DNA of 48,263 bases from a virus. Position numbers and translations under genes: made by a program. Under the pieces are notes generated by a model. It saw only the letters and a list, made by a program, of their open reading frames with translations. It was not told the origin of the DNA and did not search any database. The stretch is from IMG/VR virus record IMGVR_UViG_3300037961_001347, positions 1 through 48,263 of that record. One strand, written 5' to 3'. Shown here in pieces: positions 14,767-20,441 of this stretch (its first letter is position 1; every line of letters begins with the position of its first letter).

Positions 14767-15241
14767 ATATTTCACAATGTATGCTTGAATATATAAGTCG
14801 CTCTTATGTAGGATAGTAGAATGTGTAAACCTGTGAACAAAGCACGCCAGCGGTCGTGTGCTACGATTTCAGGTACAATGTTTACCCGATATGGATTGGG
14901 ATTATGCAAGTGCATAACCAAGTCAAAAGACAAACATTGGTAGTATGGTGTAAAATCCGCCTAAGACGAGGCCAATGCTTGCATTGGCAAGGAAAGGAGG
15001 TTAGTAGCACGATTACTTTAAGCATAGTCAACAAGGTCAAACCTCGAGCCTTGCTATGTCATATATAATGTATCAACGAGATAGGGTGGGAACACCAATT
15101 CAAACTATCTTGAGGTATGTCCGATAGGGCTATATATGAAGTAATGTCACACTTGCAGTTGCAAAGCAAGGGTAGTGGCAAACAAATCAACATACTTGTA
15201 GGATAGCCAAGCCCTACACACATTCACACATTGGAAATGTA
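14766..15241 (+). ncRNA. Candidate large structured RNA (~476 nt)
   Basis: No credible ORF. The ends pair: 14766-14780 with 15228-15241, about 13-14 bp with one bulged A and one G-U. Inside are many local stems: GTAAAC/GTTTAC (about 14825-14885) around AGCAC/GTGCT; TTGG-TTATGC/GCATAA-CCAA (about 14897-14920); GCCAATGC/GCATTGGC (about 14971-14988); CATAG-CAAGG/CCTTG-CTATG (about 15023-15057); AGATAG/CTATCT enclosing GGTG/CACC (15080-15110); CTTGC/GCAAG; TGTAGG/CCTACA. The composition is richer in G+C than the flanks. It follows a motif copy and precedes a T-rich stretch (15253-15270). It recalls phage 'ornate large' RNAs (GOLLD, ROOL) in size and setting, but I see no specific match. Confidence 0.55.
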
Positions 15242-15270
15242 TTGCATAATTATAAAATTTTTATTATTGT

Positions 15271-15315
15271 ATCGACTTCGTCGATATAGTTATTTCGTAT
15301 AGGGCTTTGCCCTAT
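15271..15315 (+). promoter_or_regulatory. Two perfect hairpins before the 117-aa gene
   Basis: ATCGAC-TTC-GTCGAT (15271-15285) and ATAGGGC-TTT-GCCCTAT (15299-15315). The second ends 5 nt before the AGGAGG ribosome site of the 117-aa gene. Both have 3-nt loops, the size of hairpin promoters used by the N4 virion polymerase, but they could equally be terminators or leader stems. Confidence 0.5.
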
Positions 15316-15328
15316 GTTAGGAGGTCAT

Positions 15329-15682
15329 ATGAATAATGACAAACGAATGTTAATATTAGTAGGTATCGGGTTGCTAATATTAGCATACTTAGCTTGGGTT
15401 AATATGATGTATAATCCAAGTAGCAACAGCAATAGTGTTGGCGTATTGCCAAAACATCCGACACAATCGGAATACACATTGCCAGAACTTTCAGACGAGG
15501 AACAAGCTGTATCTGATAGTTTGCATAAATCTTATGTCAAACAAGCAGAAGCAGAATCTGAAAGTAAAAGCATAGAAAGTATGCGTGATGAAGTGCAAGA
15601 AATCTTAGATGAAATAGTAGAAGAAGATAGCACAGTCACAATTACATTCAATATGCAATGGACACCTTCTTGGGTCCAATAA
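15329..15682 (+). CDS. Single-pass membrane protein with acidic tail
   Basis: 117 aa from ATG 15329, chosen because TAGGAGG lies 5-7 nt upstream; an in-frame ATG at 15314 falls in the hairpin. Residues about 7-26 (MLILVGIGLLILAYLAWVNM) are one membrane segment, followed by a Pro/Ser/Asn linker and an acidic helical domain (residues 50-105, 'LSDEEQAVSDSLHKSYVKQAEAESESKSIE'). It is probably an inner-membrane protein with the acidic part outside. Early position argues against a lysis role; superinfection exclusion or host membrane take-over is possible. No family recognised. Confidence 0.65.
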   Translation: MNNDKRMLILVGIGLLILAYLAWVNMMYNPSSNSNSVGVLPKHPTQSEYTLPELSDEEQAVSDSLHKSYVKQAEAESESKSIESMRDEVQEILDEIVEEDSTVTITFNMQWTPSWVQ

Positions 15683-15757
15683 CAAGAGAGTAATCTTTTA
15701 ACCAGTCAGTGGATTGTTTTTCTATTTCCATATGTAAACTCTCTTGGTCCACTGACT
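15683..15757 (+). ncRNA. Candidate H-type pseudoknot element
   Basis: CAAGAGAGT (15683-15691) pairs with ACTCTCTTG (15738-15746), and AGTCAGTGGA (15704-15713) pairs with TCCACTGACT (15748-15757). The two perfect stems (9 and 10 bp) are interleaved and their right arms are separated by one base, so both can form only as a pseudoknot with near-continuous stacking. It begins on the base after the stop of the 117-aa gene. Alternative: two mutually exclusive switch states. Confidence 0.6.
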
Positions 15758-15762
15758 AACAT

Positions 15763-15934
15763 TGTATGCGTATATGATAGGGTGTGAACTGTCTGGTACG
15801 GGTCTATAAATTCCCTGAGATATCTTGAAAATCGCCATAGTGTGCTTAGGTATAGGTTTGTTTTTAATAGAAACTCCTTTGTTAGTTCCTATATCAGGAG
15901 CGGACACGGATTGATAGAGTAATATATGCATACA
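15763..15934 (+). ncRNA. Structured element, 13-bp closing stem
   Basis: TGTATGCGTATAT (15763-15775) pairs with ATATATGCATACA (15922-15934), 13 bp with one G-U, enclosing 146 non-coding nt. Inside, TATAGG (about 15851) with CCTATA (about 15888) interleaves with CTCCT (about 15874) and AGGAG (about 15896), again a possible pseudoknot with adjacent right arms. It forms a tandem pair with the element at 15683-15757 and ends 29 nt before the next start. Confidence 0.6.
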
Positions 15935-15962
15935 AAAAATTTCATAATAAATAGGAGAAATA

Positions 15963-16157
15963 ATGGAACAAATAATAGACTTAAACGTATATAAAAGAGA
16001 AGTCAAAACAGAAGGCGATGATGTGATTGCGTACTACTATAACGAAGCAGGTGAAGTAGTTGCAAGAGAATTTATTGATACAGTCTCAGGACTACACGAA
16101 GAGTTCTCATCATATGCAGAAGATGAATTTATGGATGAACAGGAGAGATACAGATGA
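15963..16157 (+). CDS. Small acidic early protein
   Basis: 64 aa (MEQIIDLNVYKREVKTEGDD, 'VIAYYYNEAGEVVAREFIDT', 'EEFSSYAEDEFMDEQERYR'). AGGAGAAATA precedes the ATG. An N-terminal beta part and strongly acidic C-terminal helix. Its stop overlaps the next start (ATGA). Function unknown. Confidence 0.65.
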   Translation: MEQIIDLNVYKREVKTEGDDVIAYYYNEAGEVVAREFIDTVSGLHEEFSSYAEDEFMDEQERYR

Positions 16158-16471
16158 AGAAAGAATACATAACATATATAGATGGTACAGGTAAAGAAGT
16201 AACCAGTAAAGAAAAGTATACAAAGTTTCCTTACGAAATGGGAGAAGCAACATTCCTTGAAGAAGGACACGAGTTGCTAACAGTACAAAATCCTTTTAGT
16301 GGTGAATCATATACATTAACACCAGTAGAAGAAAGTGTCTACTCAATGATTATGGGTTCACAAATGATGCCAGCGTATATGACAAGCCCTGGATTACAAA
16401 ACATCGTAAGAAAAGGCTTAGATTGGTTTAGAAATAATAATGCAAAAGCGTATATGACGCTATTAGATTAA
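16154..16471 (+). CDS. Early protein, unknown
   Basis: 105 aa (MKKEYITYIDGTGKEVTSKE, 'FPYEMGEATFLEEGHELLTVQNPFSGESYTLTPVEESVYSMIMG', 'KGLDWFRNNNAKAYMTLLD'). Coupled by a 4-nt overlap to the 64-aa gene. The ending 'GL.WFR..NAKAYM.LLD' resembles a small conserved tail of uncharacterised phage proteins that bind near tRNA or nucleotides, but this is a weak impression only. No catalytic motif visible. Confidence 0.6.
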   Translation: MKKEYITYIDGTGKEVTSKEKYTKFPYEMGEATFLEEGHELLTVQNPFSGESYTLTPVEESVYSMIMGSQMMPAYMTSPGLQNIVRKGLDWFRNNNAKAYMTLLD

Positions 16472-16496
16472 ACATAATAATGAAAGAGAGATAAAA

Positions 16497-17219
16497 ATGA
16501 TAGATAGAACTATGTGGTTCCTATATAACAGACTTGGTGATAGCGGCAGACAAACACCAAGCATTGATTCAATATCTGAAATGTTTTTTAACTATTGGAA
16601 ATTGATGAATGTAATGGATATTAATACACAAACATTGAGTGCTATTGATATTTACAATGGTCTAAGTACTTGCTATGATAGGTCAGCAAGGTCAACAGCA
16701 AATAACTTATATGTTCACGGTGAGGTTGCAGCTAATGCAGATTATCGTGTTAGTTATTACGAACAAGACCACGAAATATATGATACATATGCAACTTGCA
16801 ATAATCTAAATGAAGTATTGATTGAGGGTGCAGACCCTGAGTTTGATGATACAGAACCATTTAGAGATGCACTAAACGAAGTAGCATTTGAAGATATAGA
16901 GTATGAAATTGAAAGTGAAACATTTACTTTGAATGAAGACTCTATCGAATGGTACAAAACTTGTCATCCAGGCGATGATAAGTTAATGACTTATATGTAT
17001 GATACAGGCAAGAATCTTGATTGGGATGCTATTGAAGATTTTCTTAGCGATAAACTTAGTTTGATTGAAGCACAAAATGCTGACTTACATCAATCACAAA
17101 TTAGAAAGTTTATGTTAGATAGACTTGCTAATCAAAATATTAATATCATAGACGGTTTAGAACAAACTGAAAATGGTATGAAAGAAGTTGACCCTAACAC
17201 AGGTGAACTTCAAGACTAA
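16497..17219 (+). CDS. Acidic early protein, unknown
   Basis: 240 aa, acidic (Asp/Glu/Asn/Tyr-rich), predicted largely helical: 'MWFLYNRLGDSGRQTPSIDS', 'EMFFNYWKLMNVMDINTQTLSAIDIYNGLSTCYDRSARSTAN', 'DPEFDDTEPFRDALNEVAFEDIEYEIESETFTL', 'LSLIEAQNADLHQSQIRKFMLDRLANQ'. A GAGAGATAAAA leader precedes the ATG. No membrane segment or known motif. It ends the gene run before the structured region 17221-17467. Confidence 0.65.
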   Translation: MIDRTMWFLYNRLGDSGRQTPSIDSISEMFFNYWKLMNVMDINTQTLSAIDIYNGLSTCYDRSARSTANNLYVHGEVAANADYRVSYYEQDHEIYDTYATCNNLNEVLIEGADPEFDDTEPFRDALNEVAFEDIEYEIESETFTLNEDSIEWYKTCHPGDDKLMTYMYDTGKNLDWDAIEDFLSDKLSLIEAQNADLHQSQIRKFMLDRLANQNINIIDGLEQTENGMKEVDPNTGELQD

Positions 17220-17273
17220 TACTCACATAGGATGATACATGGAAGAGCTCCAGTAGATGCCCAGTGGGTTTAA

Positions 17274-17347
17274 TCAGAATAGAGGTAGTATGGGATAGGT
17301 GAGTCTTACTTAAGGTCCATGGAAACCTTCTACTACCTCAGTTCTGA
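17274..17347 (+). ncRNA. Structured element, first of a related pair
   Basis: TCAGAA (17274-17279) and GAGGTAGTA (17282-17290) pair with TACTACCTC (17331-17339) and TTCTGA (17342-17347): 15 bp with one 2x2 internal loop. ACTCAC (17221-17226) and CATGGA (about 17238) just upstream can pair with GTGAGT and TCCATG inside the loop, so the element may start at 17221. It shares sequence at both ends with the next unit. Confidence 0.6.
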
Positions 17348-17386
17348 ACTAATTGATAACGTAAGACGACGATAGTTGCAGTTAAA

Positions 17387-17467
17387 TCAGAACAACACGG
17401 GGTTTACCCCAGTATGGTGAGGTGATTTAGTGCCAAAACGTAACCGCTCAAGTCACCTCAGTTCTGA
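17387..17467 (+). ncRNA. Structured element, second of a related pair
   Basis: TCAGAA (17387-17392) and TGAGGTGA (17418-17425) pair with TCACCTCA (17453-17460) and TTCTGA (17462-17467). A GGGG-TTTA-CCCC hairpin (17399-17410) sits in the left side. The left start (TTAAATCAGAA) and the right end (ACCTCAGTTCTGAA) nearly repeat those of the unit at 17274-17347, while the middles differ. This shows duplication and conservation of the closing stem. Confidence 0.6.
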
Positions 17468-17494
17468 ATAATATAAATAATGAGGAGAAATAAA

Positions 17495-17770
17495 ATGCAG
17501 CTTAATAAACAATGTAATAGATGCGATAGAGAATTTACAGATACTGATGTATGGGATATGGAATTAGATTGGGATAAATATATTCCAGAAGAATGTAGAG
17601 TAGTAAATGATATGTGCGACGGTTGTTTTGATAATTGGGATGTAGATTTAGTTGATTACATTTGGCATTTAGAAAAAGATATACAAAACAAAGTACCACA
17701 TAAATACTTAGAACCATACATGGAAGTAATAATTTGTATTTTAGAAACAGAAAAAATAAGGAGAACATAA
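17495..17770 (+). CDS. Small zinc-ribbon-like protein
   Basis: 91 aa from ATG 17495, which follows AGGAGAAATAAA; an in-frame ATG at 17480 overlaps the ribosome site itself and is rejected. Two Cys pairs, 'CNRCDREF' (residues about 7-10) and 'MCDGCFDNW' (about 40-43), make a treble-clef or ribbon zinc site. The rest is acidic with a helical C-terminus ('YLEPYMEVIICILETEKIRRT'). It may bind nucleic acid or a host enzyme; family not identified. Confidence 0.65.
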   Translation: MQLNKQCNRCDREFTDTDVWDMELDWDKYIPEECRVVNDMCDGCFDNWDVDLVDYIWHLEKDIQNKVPHKYLEPYMEVIICILETEKIRRT

Positions 17771-17771
17771 T

Positions 17772-18137
17772 ATGGGAAGATATTACCACGGAGACATAGA
17801 AGGTAAATTTTGGTTTGCAGTACAATCATCTGATGATGGAGAATACTTTGGTATGCGTGAGTCACAAAATTATATTGAATATTATTCTGATGACTTAGAA
17901 ACAGCAGAAGAAGGTGTACAAGAATGTTTAAATACATTAGGTAAATATAAAGAAGAAATAGATAAATATTTTACTGAATACGCATCATATACAGATGAAA
18001 AACTTGCAAAAGCATTAAATATAAGTGAAGATAAACTTAAAGAATTACTTGTATGGTATGCAAGATTAAGATTAGGCAAGCAAATAGTTGCTTGTATAAA
18101 AGAACAAGGTTCTTGCTATTATTCAGCAGAACTATAA
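17772..18137 (+). CDS. Acidic early protein, unknown
   Basis: 121 aa (MGRYYHGDIEGKFWFAVQSS, 'DDGEYFGMRESQNYIEYYSDDLETAEEGVQECLNTLGKYKEEID', 'LAKALNISEDKLKELLVWYARLRLGKQIVACIKEQGSCYYSAEL'). The N-terminal 'GRYYHGDIEGKFWFAVQSSDDGEYFG' pattern is one I recall from short uncharacterised phage proteins. The helical middle has 'LNISEDKLKELL', like a small helix-turn-helix, but the basis is slight. It follows the zinc-ribbon gene by one base and is probably co-translated. Confidence 0.65.
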   Translation: MGRYYHGDIEGKFWFAVQSSDDGEYFGMRESQNYIEYYSDDLETAEEGVQECLNTLGKYKEEIDKYFTEYASYTDEKLAKALNISEDKLKELLVWYARLRLGKQIVACIKEQGSCYYSAEL

Positions 18138-18151
18138 TAAGGAGAGATAAA

Positions 18152-18604
18152 ATGGGATTAGACCAATACGCAGGTACAATGCGTGAAAAAGTGTACGAAT
18201 ACACAACACCACAGGGTGAAAAGAAAGAAGAAAAATATCAGATGGCAGGTCCATTTGAATGGCGTAAACACGCAAGACTACAAGAGTTTATGAATAAACT
18301 TTATATGGAAAAAAATAAAATAAATGAAAAATGGGAACAATCTGGTCCTGATTCTAATGGAGAATATTGGGTAAGTCCTATATCTTGGAATCAAATAGAA
18401 CTACTGGAAGATGACATTGACAAATTAGAAGAAGCTATAAACAATGGTTATTGCAGATACTTTTGTGATGGTGGATTCTTTTGGGGTCACGAGTTCCAAG
18501 AAGAAGCAGCAAAAGACTACAAAGAAAAAGATTTAGAATTTGTAGAATTTGCAAGAGAAGCATTGGCAGATGGCGAAACAGTCATCTACGAATGTAGTTG
18601 GTAA
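18152..18604 (+). CDS. MGLDQY-family phage protein
   Basis: 150 aa from ATG 18152 (AGGAGAGATAAA before it); a longer in-frame reading starting at 18053 overlaps the previous gene and lacks a site. The start MGLDQYAGTMREKVYEYT and 'GPFEWRKHARLQEFMNKLY' are hallmarks of a widespread but uncharacterised phage family (MGLDQY...WRKH.RLQ.WM). The C-terminal 'YCRYFCDGGFFWGHEFQEEA...FAREALADGETVIYECSW' also fits. Molecular function is not known. It is followed by a tandem pair of structured elements. Confidence 0.75.
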   Translation: MGLDQYAGTMREKVYEYTTPQGEKKEEKYQMAGPFEWRKHARLQEFMNKLYMEKNKINEKWEQSGPDSNGEYWVSPISWNQIELLEDDIDKLEEAINNGYCRYFCDGGFFWGHEFQEEAAKDYKEKDLEFVEFAREALADGETVIYECSW

Positions 18605-18606
18605 TT

Positions 18607-18683
18607 TAATATTACAGGAAGACTTGCTACTGCGCAGAAGTCGTATAGAGAAGATAGCACGACACTCTTCCTGTAAAATATTA
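18607..18683 (+). ncRNA. Structured element, 11-16 bp closing stem
   Basis: TTACAGGAAGA (18612-18622) pairs perfectly with TCTTCCTGTAA (18666-18676); after a 2-nt AA bulge the stem continues TAATA (18607-18611) with TATTA (18679-18683). Inside are the palindrome CTGCGCAG and two interleaved short pairings, TGCTA/TAGCA and GTCG/CGAC, whose right arms are contiguous (TAGCACGAC), so a small pseudoknot is possible. It starts 2 nt after the MGLDQY gene. Confidence 0.6.
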
Positions 18684-18755
18684 TCCCCTAGTGTCGGCCT
18701 GGTATGTCACGTAGTGGTGTATAAATCTAGATGGTAAACACGGCTAGGGGATAAT
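18680..18755 (+). ncRNA. Structured element, perfect 12-bp closing stem
   Basis: ATTATCCCCTAG (18680-18691) pairs perfectly with CTAGGGGATAAT (18744-18755), enclosing 52 nt with a CAC/GTG hairpin. It overlaps the outer stem of the preceding element by four bases, so the two outer helices compete. Total 76 nt; no tRNA arms or T-loop are present. The sequence AAATAATGAGGAG follows, as it does after the 17387-17467 unit. Confidence 0.6.
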
Positions 18756-18773
18756 AAATAATGAGGAGGGCAT

Positions 18774-18977
18774 ATGCCTTGGAAAGTAATCAATGGAGAA
18801 CCAAAGTTCTTTATAGAAACAAATGTAAAACAAACTAAAAAATGGCGTACAGAAACAAACAAAGAATTTTATGAACGCTTTGGACATTGGTATTGGTTTA
18901 CAGGTTATCCAAAACGAGTTAGAAAAACTTGGATAGAACAATATGATAGGAGTGCAAATGAAGACAGCACAAAATAA
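18774..18977 (+). CDS. Small basic aromatic protein
   Basis: 67 aa (MPWKVINGEPKFFIETNVKQ, then TKKWRTETNKEFYERFGHWYWFTGYPKRVRKTWIEQYDRSANEDSTK). GAGGAGG precedes the ATG. Rich in Trp, Tyr, Phe, Lys and Arg, so a nucleic-acid or protein-binding role is plausible. It overlaps the start of the following gene. No family recognised. Confidence 0.6.
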   Translation: MPWKVINGEPKFFIETNVKQTKKWRTETNKEFYERFGHWYWFTGYPKRVRKTWIEQYDRSANEDSTK

Positions 18978-19221
18978 AGACATGGATGATATGTGGGTAT
19001 GTGGTTATTGCGGTTCAGAAGATGTAAGAACAGAAGTATTTGTAGATGTAAATACAGAAGAAATAGTAAGTAGTATTACACATAACGATTATTATTTTTG
19101 TGATACTTGTGGCGATGATACAAAACCACTAACATACTTTGAATTTAAAGAAAAGATTGCTGAAGAATGCGGAGGCAATAAAGATAAATATGATAAAATA
19201 ATGGATGGGAGTAGAATGTAA
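18958..19221 (+). CDS. Zinc-ribbon protein
   Basis: 87 aa from ATG 18958, preceded by AGGAG; the in-frame ATG at 18943 is upstream of that site and rejected. 'WVCGYCGSEDVRTE' and 'YYFCDTCGDDTKPL' form a CxxC...CxxC zinc ribbon like those of transcription-factor or RNA-polymerase-associated proteins. The C-terminus is a charged helix. A role in modifying host transcription or binding nucleic acid is possible; the sequence shows only the metal site. The stop overlaps the next start (TAATG). Confidence 0.7.
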   Translation: MKTAQNKDMDDMWVCGYCGSEDVRTEVFVDVNTEEIVSSITHNDYYFCDTCGDDTKPLTYFEFKEKIAEECGGNKDKYDKIMDGSRM

Positions 19222-19403
19222 TGATTACAGAAACAATAACATTAGAAGTACATTGGACGTTGGATGAAGAAGTAGGTTATATACTTGAAGAAGATGACTT
19301 AAGAGCTCAATTTGATAGAGCATTAGAAGATTTGGAAAATGATATATCACATCTAAATCACGAACGTGATGAACATTTAAGAACAAAGCACATGGAGGGC
19401 TAA
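19221..19403 (+). CDS. Small acidic helical protein
   Basis: 60 aa (MITETITLEVHWTLDEEVGY, then ILEEDDLRAQFDRALEDLENDISHLNHERDEHLRTKHMEG). A short beta N-terminus and a long acidic helix suitable for coiled-coil pairing. It overlaps the zinc-ribbon gene by one base and abuts the following gene. Function unknown. Confidence 0.6.
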   Translation: MITETITLEVHWTLDEEVGYILEEDDLRAQFDRALEDLENDISHLNHERDEHLRTKHMEG

Positions 19404-19748
19404 ATGAAAGAACAAAACGCACTAAGACCAGGAACTGGTAAAGCACACGCAAGAGGATTATCTAAATCAGATTATTGTATTGCAAGAAGACTAATCAATG
19501 AAGGATTAGTAACTGAACAAGAGTTAATAGATGCTGGTAAAATGCTACCATCAAAAGGTAGAGGCAGACCAAGCACAGGAGCTAGAGAATGGTTTCTTGA
19601 AGCACGTAAAACAAAAAAAGAACCAGAAGTAATTAAATTTACTATGGAACCAGATGCTCACCCAGTAGTAAAACAAATAGCACGTGACTTAGCAGAAGGT
19701 AATCAAGACATAGTTGTAGAACGTGTAGAAGATGGAGTAGAGTTATAA
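19404..19748 (+). CDS. Early protein, possible DNA-binding
   Basis: 114 aa. The N-terminal half is basic ('GLSKSDYCIARRLINEGLVTEQELIDAGKMLPSKGRGRPS') and contains an AT-hook-like 'GRGRPS' (about residues 52-57) after a helical segment, which suggests minor-groove or RNA contact. The C-terminal half is acidic ('ARDLAEGNQDIVVERVEDGVEL'). Its stop overlaps the next ATG by one base. No named family. Confidence 0.6.
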   Translation: MKEQNALRPGTGKAHARGLSKSDYCIARRLINEGLVTEQELIDAGKMLPSKGRGRPSTGAREWFLEARKTKKEPEVIKFTMEPDAHPVVKQIARDLAEGNQDIVVERVEDGVEL

Positions 19749-20137
19749 TGGATAACAACGCACGCATTATCAAAAATATACAAGGTACTTTAAAAATGGT
19801 TAGAGAACAGCTTGATGCTGATAACCTTATACCATTTAATTCAACGCTAGATAAAGATTTAGTAATGGATATAGCACATCGTATAGATATTGGTGCTGAA
19901 AAATATGGTAAACAAGTACCTATTACCGAAGATGACGGTAGAGTTTTTACGAGAGAAGCATACGAAGAACTATGTGATGCACTTGTATACTTGTCATCAG
20001 TAAGACTAGCTTGGTTAGAAAAAGCACAGTCAGAAGAAGAAGGTATGAGAGCACATCGTTTTGGACAAATCTTATTTAACATAGCTTTACAAACAATATT
20101 GTTTATGGAGGAATACTATGAAAAAGAAAAGATATAG
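19748..20137 (+). CDS. MazG-like nucleotide pyrophosphohydrolase
   Basis: 129 aa. 'DIAHRIDIGAEKYGKQV' and 'REAYEELCDALVYLSSVRLAWLEKA' match the all-alpha NTP pyrophosphohydrolase pattern used by short phage MazG-like and dATP/dGTP-phosphohydrolase proteins: a GAxKYG loop followed by the EExxD metal-binding helix (EELCD). It would hydrolyse NTP or dNTP to NMP and PPi and so alter nucleotide pools or alarmone levels. The protein is shorter than E. coli MazG (one domain rather than two). It overlaps both neighbours. Confidence 0.65.
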   Translation: MDNNARIIKNIQGTLKMVREQLDADNLIPFNSTLDKDLVMDIAHRIDIGAEKYGKQVPITEDDGRVFTREAYEELCDALVYLSSVRLAWLEKAQSEEEGMRAHRFGQILFNIALQTILFMEEYYEKEKI

Positions 20138-20369
20138 TAAAAACGAATTGCATTTACTTGCTAGACAATTTGTTATGAAACGAATTGAAGGCTTTGAAGT
20201 AGAAGAGCAACGCAAGTATTACTTAGAACCTAAGTTAGTAAGTGAATGGACTTACTATGTGTATGCTACATGGAGAGCAAACACAATGATAAGAGGTTGG
20301 GATTTAGATTATCTATATTCTGACTTTACTTGGGATGAACAAAAAGATAAAGACACGCTTAGTGCATAG
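20118..20369 (+). CDS. Small early protein
   Basis: 83 aa (MKKKRYSKNELHLLARQFVM, 'KRIEGFEVEEQRKYYLEPKLVSEWTYYVYATWRANTMIRGWDLDYLYSD'). It starts inside the MazG-like gene (20-nt overlap, with GGAGG upstream). Basic N-terminus, Trp/Tyr-rich middle. Its last codons form the left arm of a terminator. Function unknown. Confidence 0.6.
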   Translation: MKKKRYSKNELHLLARQFVMKRIEGFEVEEQRKYYLEPKLVSEWTYYVYATWRANTMIRGWDLDYLYSDFTWDEQKDKDTLSA

Positions 20370-20380
20370 GCGTGTCTTTT
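20349..20380 (+). terminator. Intrinsic terminator
   Basis: AAAGACACGC (20349-20358) pairs perfectly with GCGTGTCTTT (20370-20379), 11-nt loop containing the stop codon, followed by TTCTTTTT. It separates the small-protein genes from the recombination/replication operon. Confidence 0.8.
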
Positions 20381-20403
20381 TCTTTTTGATTTTTATTTTA
20401 ATT
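20374..20403 (+). promoter_or_regulatory. T-rich motif, copy 6
   Basis: CTTTTTGATTTTTATTTTAATT, one extra T against the consensus, straight after the terminator stem and 39 nt before the ATG at 20442. It heads the replication operon. Confidence 0.5.
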
Positions 20404-20441
20404 GAATTATATTCATACTAAATAATAAGGAGAAATATAAT

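Noticed and set aside
14856-15068. 70-aa plus-strand ORF
   Set aside because: It lacks a ribosome site, has Cys/Trp/Arg-rich non-protein-like composition and crosses several strong RNA stems; treated as part of the structured RNA.
14766-15241. Group I intron, tmRNA or RNase P RNA
   Set aside because: The conserved core sequences of these RNAs (P/Q/R/S boxes, tag ORF and tRNA-like ends, GAGGAAAGUCC-type core) were looked for by eye and not found.
15271-15315. N4-style hairpin promoters
   Set aside because: The two 3-nt-loop hairpins have the right size, but they are not repeated before other early genes and do not share sequence with each other, so the claim is not made beyond a note.
18680-18755. 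tRNA, because the element is 76 nt and closed by a stem
   Set aside because: The closing stem is 12 bp rather than 7, and no D-arm, anticodon arm, T-loop (TTCRA) or CCA end can be placed.
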